A DNA stretch of 35,922 bases from Gammaproteobacteria bacterium UBA7449. Its GTDB lineage: Bacteria > Pseudomonadota > Gammaproteobacteria > Pseudomonadales > Pseudohongiellaceae. Under the pieces are notes generated by a model that did no database searches, was not told the origin of the DNA, and saw only the letters and a list, made by a program, of their open reading frames with translations. The stretch's first letter is position 1. Each line of letters starts with the position of its first letter. The DNA lies in contig DLPV01000067.1 of the NCBI GenBank assembly GCA_002477465.1, positions 42,714 to 78,635 on the forward strand, written 5' to 3'. The position numbers and the translations under genes are program-made. Shown piece by piece: positions 16,705-24,344 of the stretch.

Positions 16705-17682
16705 ATGGAAAGCTTCAGGTTAACGCTTGGTCTTTATTGCACTGCAGTGATCTCTTCACTTAGCTTCTGCCACGCTCTGTTTGCGCAAGATTTCGAGGGT
16801 CTGAAAGTCACTATGTGTGGTACGTCGTCACCACTGCCAGCGCCGGGCCGCGCGCAGGCTTGCATTGCAGTAGAAACGCCTGAGCATCTCTATATTGTGG
16901 ATGCTGGTTCCGGCTCGGCAGCCACAGCCAATCTCTCTGGCCTGCCAATGGAAAAACTGCGCGGCATTCTTATAACCCACTTTCATTCGGATCACATTTC
17001 AGATATCGGCGACTTCAATCTCAATTCATGGGTGGCGGGCAGGCCTGAGCCGATGGAAATCATAGGGCCTGAGGGGGTAGATCGCGTCGTTGAAGGTTTC
17101 AATATTGCGTATGAACTTGACCGTGGATATCGTGTCGCGCATCACGGTGCAGAGTTGCTCAACCCCGAACTCGGCGTGCTTGAATCCCGGACCGTTGGCG
17201 AGGGAGTCATTGTTGAGGAGGATGGACTGCGCATTACATCCTTCGAAGTTTCCCATCCCCCCATTGAGCCTGCCTTTGGTTATCGATTGGATTACGAAGG
17301 CCGTTCTGTCGTAATCAGCGGAGACAGTCTCGTCACGGAAAAAATTATCGAGATTTCAGATGGTGCGGATGTGGTTATGCACGATGCTATGGCTTTGCAA
17401 CTGGTTCGAGGTGCAGAAGGCATGACGCGAAGTACGGGCAATACCCGATTGGCAACGGTGCTGCACGACATTCAGGATTACCATGCCAGCATAGCAGACC
17501 TGAAGCAATTGGTAGAACAGGCCGATGTTGGGCAACTCGCGCTATACCATTTGGTACCGGCACCCCGCAACGATATGGCTTTAGGGGTATATGTTAATAG
17601 TATGCCCGAGGGAGCAGTTATCACCGAAGACGGGATGGTTTTCTCGCTGCCTGCAGAATCCAATGAGATTGTGATTGAGTAA
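16705..17682 (+). CDS. Exported metallo-beta-lactamase-fold hydrolase
   Basis: A 325-residue protein. It has a signal peptide (cleavage near HALFAQ), then an MBL fold with the zinc motif THFHSDHISD (H92, H94, D96, H97). Further ligands are likely the histidine in EVSHPPIEP (about 187), the aspartate in SVVISGDS (about 207) and the histidine in YHLVPAP near the C-terminus. The order and the 'GTSSPLP...GRA' opening resemble the RNase Z / phosphodiesterase branch of the family, but a periplasmic location argues against tRNA processing. An exported phosphodiesterase, arylsulfatase-type or lactonase activity is more plausible. AGAGGA lies eight bases before the ATG. Confidence 0.82.
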   Translation: MESFRLTLGLYCTAVISSLSFCHALFAQDFEGLKVTMCGTSSPLPAPGRAQACIAVETPEHLYIVDAGSGSAATANLSGLPMEKLRGILITHFHSDHISDIGDFNLNSWVAGRPEPMEIIGPEGVDRVVEGFNIAYELDRGYRVAHHGAELLNPELGVLESRTVGEGVIVEEDGLRITSFEVSHPPIEPAFGYRLDYEGRSVVISGDSLVTEKIIEISDGADVVMHDAMALQLVRGAEGMTRSTGNTRLATVLHDIQDYHASIADLKQLVEQADVGQLALYHLVPAPRNDMALGVYVNSMPEGAVITEDGMVFSLPAESNEIVIE

Positions 17683-17702
17683 TTACGCATTGCATTAATT
17701 TG

Positions 17703-18185
17703 CTCATGACCCCTAGCAACCTGCTACATCATGTCTGCATAGTCCTACCCGGCACTTGAAATCGCGTCGGCCAGGGACTGCCGTTCCAGGATGGGGATAC
17801 GGTAATCGAACAAGGAGTCAATACTGACTTCACGCCGACAGTTAATGATGGCCAAAGCCTTGGCGATCTGGACGCGGGCGATGCTGATCGTCCCTTCCTC
17901 ACTTCAGCGCCATACAGCGACCTGAACCCAAGCGATGAGAAAACCGGTCGGGTAATCATTCAGATTGAGCTGGATGCGCAATCTGGATTTCCTTAAATAT
18001 GACTGGCGTGGCACTGCCCTGGATGCTCAGGAAATTGCAGCCGAAGGGGAATCGCAGACTATGTCGAGATTCCCAACGGCAGCTATGACGATAATCCTCG
18101 AGCCACTGCAGAATTTGGCACGTACCGAGGCCACGATCGGGTGAGGAGCTGGCGAGAGATTTACATCGGCCCATCAACACCTTAA
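17703..18185 (+). pseudogene. Decayed C-terminus of an MshQ-like (DUF6701) protein
   Basis: Three overlapping frames give one broken protein. Frame A (to the stop at 17997-17999) encodes NRVGQGLPFQDGDTVIEQG ... FLTSAPYSDLNPSDEKTGR and is interrupted by TGA at 17757. Frame B continues with MRNLDFLKYDWRGTALDAQE from about 17973. Frame C (18057-18185) ends YDDNPRATAEFGTYRGHDRV-SWREIYIG and a stop. The 'YDW' followed by 'aT.tFG.YRG.DR.i.WRE' pattern is the hallmark C-terminus of MSHA biogenesis protein MshQ. At least one internal stop and two frameshifts are present, with no intact upstream part, so it is a relic. The family of the first part (frame A) is less certain. The rest of the gap to 18438 shows nothing recognisable. 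Confidence 0.6.
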
Positions 18186-18438
18186 TACGAAAATAGGTGC
18201 TCTCTAAAGTCAGCCTTGGCAGATTTAAATCCGATCTGAACTCAGCATTAAGACCTGCTAGTTCAGAAATGCTCCAGATTTAGCTTCAGAGCTAAAAATC
18301 ATTGTTTTTTGTCGACGTAACAGCTCACCAAGAAACTATATGACGTAAACAAAGAGACTCAGAACTCATTCGCCGCGGATTGCTCATCCTCGACGCAATT
18401 ACCGGCTCCAGTAGTTCAAAAACTTATTGTCAGTATCT

Positions 18439-19509
18439 TCAAGGTCGCACTCTCACATACTTTCTTAGCGTTCGAGCATTAATATGCGGATTAGGGACAG
18501 GCTCACCTCCGTAAATATTGCCCTCGCTATCGACAGTGACGAATTCCGCACCATTGCCGGGAAGGATGTTGGGATTTGCCCATGGGAAGCGGATGAATTC
18601 ATGCACCCAACCTGTCTCGTATTCGCCAATGCGAATGCCCATTTCATAACCTGGATTCTGCACGTTGTCCGACTCGGAGTCCGCGACGTAGATTCGCCCG
18701 TTGTTGTCAAAGGCGATCCCGCTGGGGCGCCCAAACTGAGTCCAGGTGGCAGCGTGGTTACCTTCCTGATCAAAGATCTGAATCCGGCTGTTGCTGCGAT
18801 CGCCGACGAAGACCCGACCATTTGGGTCAATGGCGATGGCGTGCAGCGCGCGAAACTCGCCAGGAGCGTAGCCGGTCTCTCCCCACGACATAAGGAATTC
18901 GCCACGGCTGTTGTACTTGACTACCCGGTTGTTTCCATTTGCATTGTGGCCGTCCGCGATGAACACGTCACCATTTGCCGCAATTGCCACGTCACTTGGA
19001 GACGTGAAATGATTCGGGCCGCCACCCTGCTCTCCTGGCGTGCCCAATGTCATGAGTAAGTCGCCCGTAGCGCTAAACTTGATGACGTGGTGCCCACGAT
19101 CGTCGTTTGCGGGAATATTGTTATCACTCACGGCGTCAGTCACCCAAACATTACCGCTCGCATCAACATCAATGCCATGGGGCCAGATAAACATGCCGCT
19201 GCCGAAGGACTCCACTACGTTGCCTTCGGGGTCAAATTTCAGGATAGGGTCAAGTTCTGAATCAGCGCACTCTGAACCGAAACGATCAGGCCCGGCATCG
19301 CAACGAACGACGGCCCAGATATGGCGGCCATCGGGGTCGACCTTGGCTTTTCCGACGGCTCCCATTACTCTTCCTCCAGGAAGTTTCGCCCAACCTTCGA
19401 TGATTGCATAGGGGTTCGTGGAATTCTGCGCAACGGATTGTTGCGGAATAGAAAAAGAGACAAGGGCGACTAGAGTAGCCAGGGATGCGATTTGAATGCG
19501 AAAAGACAT
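18439..19509 (-). CDS. Exported NHL-repeat beta-propeller protein (PAL-like)
   Basis: A 356-residue protein with a signal peptide (cleavage near QSVAQ-NS). Its NHL repeats form a six-bladed propeller, for example WPHGIDVDASGNVWVTDA, SPSDVAIAANGDVFIADGH, ALHAIAIDPNGRVFVGDRSNSRIQIFD, PSGIAFDNNGRIYVADSE and FVTVDSEGNIYGGE. The 'W.V.RCD...CADSELDPILKFDPEG' start and the 'F.SP.DVA...G..FIADG' blades resemble peptidyl-alpha-hydroxyglycine alpha-amidating lyase-like proteins of bacteria, which are often annotated 6-bladed beta-propeller. A lyase activity cannot be confirmed from sequence. GAGG lies seven bases before the ATG. It is transcribed towards the MshQ relic. Confidence 0.83.
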   Translation of the reverse strand: MSFRIQIASLATLVALVSFSIPQQSVAQNSTNPYAIIEGWAKLPGGRVMGAVGKAKVDPDGRHIWAVVRCDAGPDRFGSECADSELDPILKFDPEGNVVESFGSGMFIWPHGIDVDASGNVWVTDAVSDNNIPANDDRGHHVIKFSATGDLLMTLGTPGEQGGGPNHFTSPSDVAIAANGDVFIADGHNANGNNRVVKYNSRGEFLMSWGETGYAPGEFRALHAIAIDPNGRVFVGDRSNSRIQIFDQEGNHAATWTQFGRPSGIAFDNNGRIYVADSESDNVQNPGYEMGIRIGEYETGWVHEFIRFPWANPNILPGNGAEFVTVDSEGNIYGGEPVPNPHINARTLRKYVRVRP

Positions 19510-19990
19510 AAAGAACCTCGACGCTAATTGAGTGGACGTTTGAGTATAAGTGTAGCAGAAGTTATGTCAATTCGATGGGGTTTATCTGGTTGGGATAAGA
19601 TTTTCGAAGGAATCATATTTGGCGATCAAGCCAAGAATGATCCCATCAAATTTGCGCGTTTCTGTGACCTATGAAAGCCGGAACAGCTTTACCTAAAAAT
19701 AAAAGTTCTTCCAACTTCCGAATTTATTAGACTACAAGAACACTAAAAACGACGGGATAGGGTCGCTAATAATGTTTAGTAAGGCCTGTAGTATCAGGGG
19801 TCTTGCAAAGATCGTTCGTGGAAACCGTGTCGGGAAATCGCGATTTTCTCATTCCTAACGTAGCCTAAGGGGCCTATGGGTTAAACAAGCCGTGAGCGTC
19901 CACTGATTCTCAACTAATCCTGTTTGCGCTGCTTGCCAACCATCGCCCCGAGAGTCCCACTCTTTTTCATTTTCTTCGAAGTAGGACTGC
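19510..19990. other. 481-base intergenic region, no gene recognised
   Basis: It lies between the minus-strand NHL gene start and the end of the MAPEG gene, so it should include the NHL promoter and the MAPEG transcript end. A 12-bp palindrome AAATCGCGATTT lies at about 19835-19846. A 36-codon plus-strand frame (19564-19674) has no ribosome site or family resemblance and is not called. Confidence 0.5.
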
Positions 19991-20383
19991 TCAAATCAAG
20001 ATCTGCGCAGCTATCGTAGCTTGGCAACCGAATCCGACAATGAAGGTCGCGGTGCGAATCCAAGGAATGCCGAAAGTGTAGGCTAGAAGGTGTATACACC
20101 TAGCCCAGAAATACACAGCGCAAGCAACCGCAGTAGCTTCATTGTTCGCACCCGAAGAGTGCGCGGCGAGAACCAGTGCGCCAAAAATCACCAGGTTTTC
20201 GATTGCATTAGCATGGGCTTGTTTCATTCGCGCTGCCCAGGGTGCCAGGGGTTTCGGGTCGGTTGGATAACTTATAGCGGCTATGAGGCCCCTGACGGAA
20301 ATCAGGTTCAGGGTATAAGGCATCCACATTAATGCAGTAAAAAGTGATATCCAGGTGAGATAGGTAAGTTCGGCTGTAATCAT
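19991..20383 (-). CDS. MAPEG-family membrane protein
   Basis: A 130-residue protein with four hydrophobic segments (about 5-25, 65-80, 84-102 and 110-129). It has the family hallmark PLAPWAARMKQAHANAIENLVIFGALVLAA at about 46-75, in which 'R..rAh.N.iEn' is the glutathione-interacting helix start of MAPEG proteins (membrane-associated eicosanoid and glutathione metabolism). Bacterial members of this branch are poorly characterised and may act as glutathione transferases. AGGGGA precedes the ATG. It lies 51 bases after the TetR stop and is likely the third gene of the hydrolase-TetR operon. Confidence 0.87.
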   Translation of the reverse strand: MITAELTYLTWISLFTALMWMPYTLNLISVRGLIAAISYPTDPKPLAPWAARMKQAHANAIENLVIFGALVLAAHSSGANNEATAVACAVYFWARCIHLLAYTFGIPWIRTATFIVGFGCQATIAAQILI

Positions 20384-20434
20384 GGTATTTCCCCTGTTAT
20401 GTACGTTGCGATAACTGTCTCTGGGTGTGGCTTT

Positions 20435-21001
20435 TTATTTCAGCATATGCGTGATGACTTTAATGACATCTTTGAGTTGGCTCATATCATCCGTTGAACG
20501 TTTAACCAACAATGTCCCTTGTAGTGTATTGAATATCATCCGAGAAAGGCGAGCTGGGGTTTCATTGAAGTTTAACTCATCGTTCTTGCGGCCATTGTTG
20601 AGAATTGTTTCCAGCCATTTCTGGTGGTCTTCCATGAAGTGTTTTACTTCCACGCGCATTTCTTCTGGCAGCGCCGTGACCTCACCAGAGAGTGCACCAC
20701 ACAAACAAACTTTCTCTGGTGTTGCTGCAAACTGCAAATAGGGCGAAAAGTAAAACTCCAGAGCATCCCAGGCGTTCTTGTCTGGGTTGGTCCTAATCGC
20801 GTCGAGTTGAGAGGCAAAGGTGTCTCGATAACGCTGAATAAGGGCGACACCCAAGTTTGCCTTACTCGGGAAGTGGTGGATAACGCTGGGTTTCTTTATA
20901 CCGACTTGAGAGGCAATGTCTTGGAAACTCATCGCCGTGAACCCACGCGTTTGGATTAGCTCTTGGCCTACATCCAGTATCTTGACCGCAGTTTCATTCA
21001 T
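20435..21001 (-). CDS. TetR-family transcriptional repressor
   Basis: A 188-residue regulator. The N-terminal helix-turn-helix covers about residues 8-52 (ILDVGQELIQTRGFTAMSFQDIASQVGIKKPSVIHHFPSKANLGVAL), a standard TetR_N domain. The rest is an all-helical ligand domain with CLCGALSGEVTALPEEMR, a 'C-x-C-G' segment typical of the AcuR/NemR-like group that can sense electrophiles through cysteines. Its ATG overlaps the stop of the upstream alpha/beta hydrolase by four bases (ATGA), implying translational coupling. The promoter operator at 22107-22124 is the probable autoregulatory target. Confidence 0.9.
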   Translation of the reverse strand: MNETAVKILDVGQELIQTRGFTAMSFQDIASQVGIKKPSVIHHFPSKANLGVALIQRYRDTFASQLDAIRTNPDKNAWDALEFYFSPYLQFAATPEKVCLCGALSGEVTALPEEMRVEVKHFMEDHQKWLETILNNGRKNDELNFNETPARLSRMIFNTLQGTLLVKRSTDDMSQLKDVIKVITHMLK

Positions 21002-22071
21002 TCTTTTATCATTGGCGTGTGCGCTTTTACGAAGGGTAGAAGGGCATCGAGAATCTCTGGAAGATATGGAGCGAACTGCATAGTTGAATTGGGGATCAAG
21101 GTTAAGGCGGCCCTGGAATTAGTGATTGGGTGCAAATAGTCAATATAGGAACCATGATGCAAAATAAGTGTGGCGGGAATTTCCAGTGCCGCCAGATCGC
21201 GGTCATCAATCCCCAGTGCCGTTTGCTCACCCGTTGATCTTATATGTGTGCCAGATGTCTTCATTGCAGCTCGAAAAACGTCGATGTCTGCATTATAGAA
21301 ACGTTGCTGCTTTTCAGGCGTATTCCGCTCCAGATAGGCATTCCATAGCGGAGTTTCACTGAGCATTTCCATGGAGGTAATAGGTGAGTCGCTAATAGGA
21401 TCCATCGTAGTAAGATTTTCGCTATTCAGATACTTGAAAAAGTACTCCTCGGACAATCGGGCTGCAGCCAGCGGTCCTCCGGTAAGGGGCGCAAGAATCA
21501 GGGAGGCCACGTCCTTCGGGTAGCGGGAGGCAAGTATCATGTTAGAGCGGCCACCCGAAGACATGCCATAGAGAGTAACAGGCGCAACATCAAGGCGGTT
21601 AATTAGCACATGCAGGTCTTCTCCTTCTTCAATCATCTGGGGTTCATTGCCGAATGAAACTTCCGACTGGCCCAAATTGCGTCGGTCATAGATGATGACT
21701 TTAAGCTCAGGTGCCGCTGCTGCCACATTTCGTGCGAAGCTTCCAAAGCCGCTGGTATCACCATTGCCACCGGGAGTAATAATTAGCGGCATCGTTGCAT
21801 TAGGGTTGTAAATTTCAACGTGCAGGGTGACGTCACGCTCTGGCCTGAGGTCTATATCACGGGTCTGCATTTCCACATTTTCAGCGCCTGCAGTGGGCAC
21901 AGCATTAAAGTACACCTCGAACCAGGTGTTGTTACCAGCGCCTCGGAATAGCGTGACATCCATAACGTCATTCTGCACATCAGCAGCGGTATTTTGTTCT
22001 GCAGCGAAAAGGGTCGGTAGAGTAATGGATAATGTCGTGATAAAAACTACGAACCTTGAATGAATGGGCAT
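20998..22071 (-). CDS. Exported alpha/beta hydrolase
   Basis: A 357-residue alpha/beta hydrolase-fold protein with a signal peptide (cleavage near TLFAAEQ). The nucleophile elbow is GMSSG (169-173, S171). The strand before it includes VIIYDRRNLGQS, the usual 'D.RG.G.S' loop, and the catalytic histidine is probably in the LILHHGSYIDYLHP region. It has the oxyanion-type HGGG analogue ITPGGNGDTSG at 98-108. The substrate is unknown. AAGGAA lies six bases before the ATG. It is the first gene of the operon hydrolase-TetR-MAPEG, driven by a promoter with an embedded TetR-type operator. Confidence 0.87.
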   Translation of the reverse strand: MPIHSRFVVFITTLSITLPTLFAAEQNTAADVQNDVMDVTLFRGAGNNTWFEVYFNAVPTAGAENVEMQTRDIDLRPERDVTLHVEIYNPNATMPLIITPGGNGDTSGFGSFARNVAAAAPELKVIIYDRRNLGQSEVSFGNEPQMIEEGEDLHVLINRLDVAPVTLYGMSSGGRSNMILASRYPKDVASLILAPLTGGPLAAARLSEEYFFKYLNSENLTTMDPISDSPITSMEMLSETPLWNAYLERNTPEKQQRFYNADIDVFRAAMKTSGTHIRSTGEQTALGIDDRDLAALEIPATLILHHGSYIDYLHPITNSRAALTLIPNSTMQFAPYLPEILDALLPFVKAHTPMIKE

Positions 22072-22101
22072 GTTAATTCCTTGTAGTAAAGTGGCAAGTT
22101 A

Positions 22102-22130
22102 AAACTACCTACCGTATGGTAGGTTGTCAA
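22102..22130 (-). promoter_or_regulatory. Promoter with embedded TetR-type operator
   Basis: On the minus strand TTGACA (22130-22125, perfect -35) is followed by a 17-base spacer and TAGTTT (22107-22102, -10). The spacer is ACCTACCATACGGTAGG, and with the first base of the -10 it forms the inverted repeat ACCTACC-N4-GGTAGGT (22107-22124). A repressor bound here would sit between the two hexamers and block RNA polymerase. This position 31 bases upstream of the hydrolase ATG makes the operon's own TetR protein the likely binder. Confidence 0.75.
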
Positions 22131-22589
22131 GACCCATTTAGAAAGTTAGCAATCGACAGGATCAGGGTGAGTGGGGTTGTTTAATGGCAGCTTTGCGCCG
22201 AATTACGCTTTATGGGCTAATCGCATAAAGGTTTGTTGTCGGCAATGCTCAAACAGGCAGCTACACTTATTGGGGGTATGAGAAAGAGTACTGTGGTTAT
22301 GGGAGTGTGATAGAGAACCAACGGGGAGGGGAGCCTTGGCTTTCCTTGATAAGAGTTTGGCAATGGATTCAGGCATGCAACTTTGCCGCCTAGACCTCTA
22401 GTTAAGTAAGAGTGAGATAAGGGAGTCGCGACGATGGATTTACAGTTTCGCGAGTCGAGCACACGCAGGCACTGGACTGAAATGTTATTTAATCTGCTAA
22501 CCTATTGTGTATTATATTTAACGAGCAAACCAAATTCCTGGTCAGGGCTCGTTTTTAATCCTTAATACCCAAGTGAGAAAGGGCTTCAG
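22131..22589. other. Intergenic region upstream of the first sulfatase
   Basis: It carries the hydrolase promoter at its left end and the leader hairpin near 22521 at its right. One 43-codon plus-strand frame (22434-22565) has AAGGGAG nine bases before its ATG, but it runs through the hairpin and resembles no known protein. Nothing else was recognised. Confidence 0.5.
22521..22556 (+). terminator. Intrinsic terminator-like hairpin in the sulfatase leader
   Basis: ACGAGC (22521-22526) pairs with GCTCGT (22547-22552). An inner ACCA/TGGT stem (22529-22532, 22539-22542) lies within the loop, and the outer stem runs into TTTTT. It lies 34 bases ahead of the sulfatase ATG on the same strand, so it is either the end of an unrecognised short transcript or an attenuator of the sulfatase mRNA. 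Confidence 0.55.
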
Positions 22590-24293
22590 ATGCACATTAA
22601 AGACCGATATACCTATTTTCTTCGCGCCGCACTTATATTGCTTGTTGGTACAGTTGCGCCCGTCAACGCTCAAGATATGAAGCGACCCAATATTATACTG
22701 ATTCTTGCCGACGATCTTGGCTACACGGATATTTCCCCCTTCGGCAGCGAGATAAGCACTCCAAATATTGCCCGGCTCGCGGCACAGGGCCTTTCATTCA
22801 CGAATTACCACACGGCCGGGAGCTGTGCGCCGGCGCGGGCCATGCTGCTGACCGGGGTGGATAGTCATCGCAATGGTGTACCAAATATCCCTGAGGCATT
22901 GCCTGCAGAGCAAATGGCCTATGAGCACTACCAGGGTGTGTTGAATGACAAAGTCGTCACGCTCGCAAATGTATTACAGGACAATGGGTATCACACCTAT
23001 ATGACCGGCAAGTGGCACCTTGGTCATACCCCGGAGTTATTACCCTCGTCCCGCGGGTTTGACCGGACAATAGCGATGGCGGATACCGGAGCGGATAACT
23101 GGGATCAACGCACCTATTTGCCCATCTATGAGCAAGCCAACTGGTATGCCGACGGTGCTGAGCATACGCTACCCGATGACTTTTATTCATCAGAATATTT
23201 TATCGACAAGACCATAGAATTTATCGGATCCAACGGGTCAGACGATAATCCATTTTTTGCTTACATTCCGTTTCAGGCGGTTCACATGCCGGTGCAGGCA
23301 CCCCGCGAATTTTCAGACAAGTATACCGGTATGTACGATGAAGGCTGGACAGTCATGCGTGAGCGGCGGCGTCTTGCTGCCGAGGCAGCGGGAGTCATTC
23401 CGGCCGGGACCCAGGCTGCGATTACCCCCGGCACACTGGACTGGGACAGTTTGCCCGATGAGCAGAAGCGCTATAACGCCCGGCGCATGGAAGTGTATGC
23501 CGGCATGGTGGAAGCAATGGATATGCATATTGGTCGCCTGATGGCCTACCTGCAAAGCATTGGTGAATACGAGAACACGCTGTTTATTTTTACTTCTGAT
23601 AACGGCGCAGAAGGATCGAACCTCATTCGGCAGGATGGAAGCTCGCTCTTGGCTCGGTGGTTTGAGACAGTTGGCTATAACTCAGACTATGAAACCTTGG
23701 GCGAAGCCAATTCCTGGAGCTCCATTGGTCCCAGCAATGCGACGATCGCAGCGTCGCCACTTTATTACTATAAATTTCACGCCAGCGAGGGTGGTCTGAG
23801 AGTGCCACTGGTGATGGCGGGGCCAGGTATCAACAAGTCTGATGAATTGACCGATGAATTTGTTTTCGTCACCGATCTGGCGCCTACGATTCTGAGTTTG
23901 GTTGATGTAGAAAATCATCAAGGTTACTGGCAGAACAGAGAAGTGGAGCCAATAATTGGGAAGGACTTCTCTGCCTTTCTGGCGGGTGAAGATGCATCCG
24001 TGCATGGTGATTCAAATCCCATAGGTTATGAATTGGGAGGCAATAGCGCGCTGTTCAAAGGTGACTACAAAATCGTGATAAACGCGGTAGGGCAGAATGA
24101 TGCGGACTGGCATCTATTCAATATAAAGACCGATCCCGGAGAAACCACCAATCTGGCGCAGCAAATGCCAGCCTTGCTTGAAGAGATGCTTGCGGATTAC
24201 GAGGCCTACGTCGAAAACAATAACGTGCTGCCCATGCCCGATGGGTATAATCGGTCCGGACAGATACTAGGGGATGCCCTCAGGCAGCAGTGA
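22590..24293 (+). CDS. Exported sulfatase (type I, formylglycine-dependent)
   Basis: A 567-residue sulfatase (PF00884) with a signal peptide ending near PVNAQD. It cleaves sulfate esters, probably from polysaccharide or aryl sulfates. The active-site motif C-A-P-A-R starts at C79, the cysteine that must be oxidised to formylglycine. Metal ligands are in ILADDLG (D41, D42) and FTSDNGAEG (about 335-343). The GKWHLG motif lies near 138. The form C-x-P-x-R with Ala in place of Ser is a minor variant. No maturase gene lies in the window. AAAGGG precedes the ATG. A perfect-core REP hairpin follows five bases after the stop. Confidence 0.92.
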   Translation: MHIKDRYTYFLRAALILLVGTVAPVNAQDMKRPNIILILADDLGYTDISPFGSEISTPNIARLAAQGLSFTNYHTAGSCAPARAMLLTGVDSHRNGVPNIPEALPAEQMAYEHYQGVLNDKVVTLANVLQDNGYHTYMTGKWHLGHTPELLPSSRGFDRTIAMADTGADNWDQRTYLPIYEQANWYADGAEHTLPDDFYSSEYFIDKTIEFIGSNGSDDNPFFAYIPFQAVHMPVQAPREFSDKYTGMYDEGWTVMRERRRLAAEAAGVIPAGTQAAITPGTLDWDSLPDEQKRYNARRMEVYAGMVEAMDMHIGRLMAYLQSIGEYENTLFIFTSDNGAEGSNLIRQDGSSLLARWFETVGYNSDYETLGEANSWSSIGPSNATIAASPLYYYKFHASEGGLRVPLVMAGPGINKSDELTDEFVFVTDLAPTILSLVDVENHQGYWQNREVEPIIGKDFSAFLAGEDASVHGDSNPIGYELGGNSALFKGDYKIVINAVGQNDADWHLFNIKTDPGETTNLAQQMPALLEEMLADYEAYVENNNVLPMPDGYNRSGQILGDALRQQ

Positions 24294-24297
24294 CAAG

Positions 24298-24343
24298 AAA
24301 AAAGGGGCAGATCTATTTTAACAAAATAGATCTCTCCCTATTT
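24298..24343. repeat. Intergenic REP-like hairpin, copy 6
   Basis: GGGGCAGATCTATTTT, then AAC, then AAAATAGATCTCTCCC forms a 16-bp stem with one or two mismatches. It starts five bases past the sulfatase stop and ends just before the stop of the convergent GST-like gene. This position makes it a likely two-way terminator. Confidence 0.75.
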
Positions 24344-24344
24344 A

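Noticed and set aside
17757..17759. In-frame TGA in the MshQ-like relic as a second selenocysteine codon
   Set aside because: It is not next to a redox cysteine motif, MshQ proteins have no catalytic Cys there, and the same relic has two frameshifts; plain decay explains it.
18484..19411. Plus-strand frames of 191 and 123 codons
   Set aside because: Both are antisense to the NHL-repeat gene and mirror its codon periodicity.
19914..20099. 61-codon minus-strand frame after the MAPEG gene
   Set aside because: It overlaps the MAPEG coding end out of frame; only a short tail (MKKSGTLGAMVGKQRKQD) looks protein-like and it has no support.
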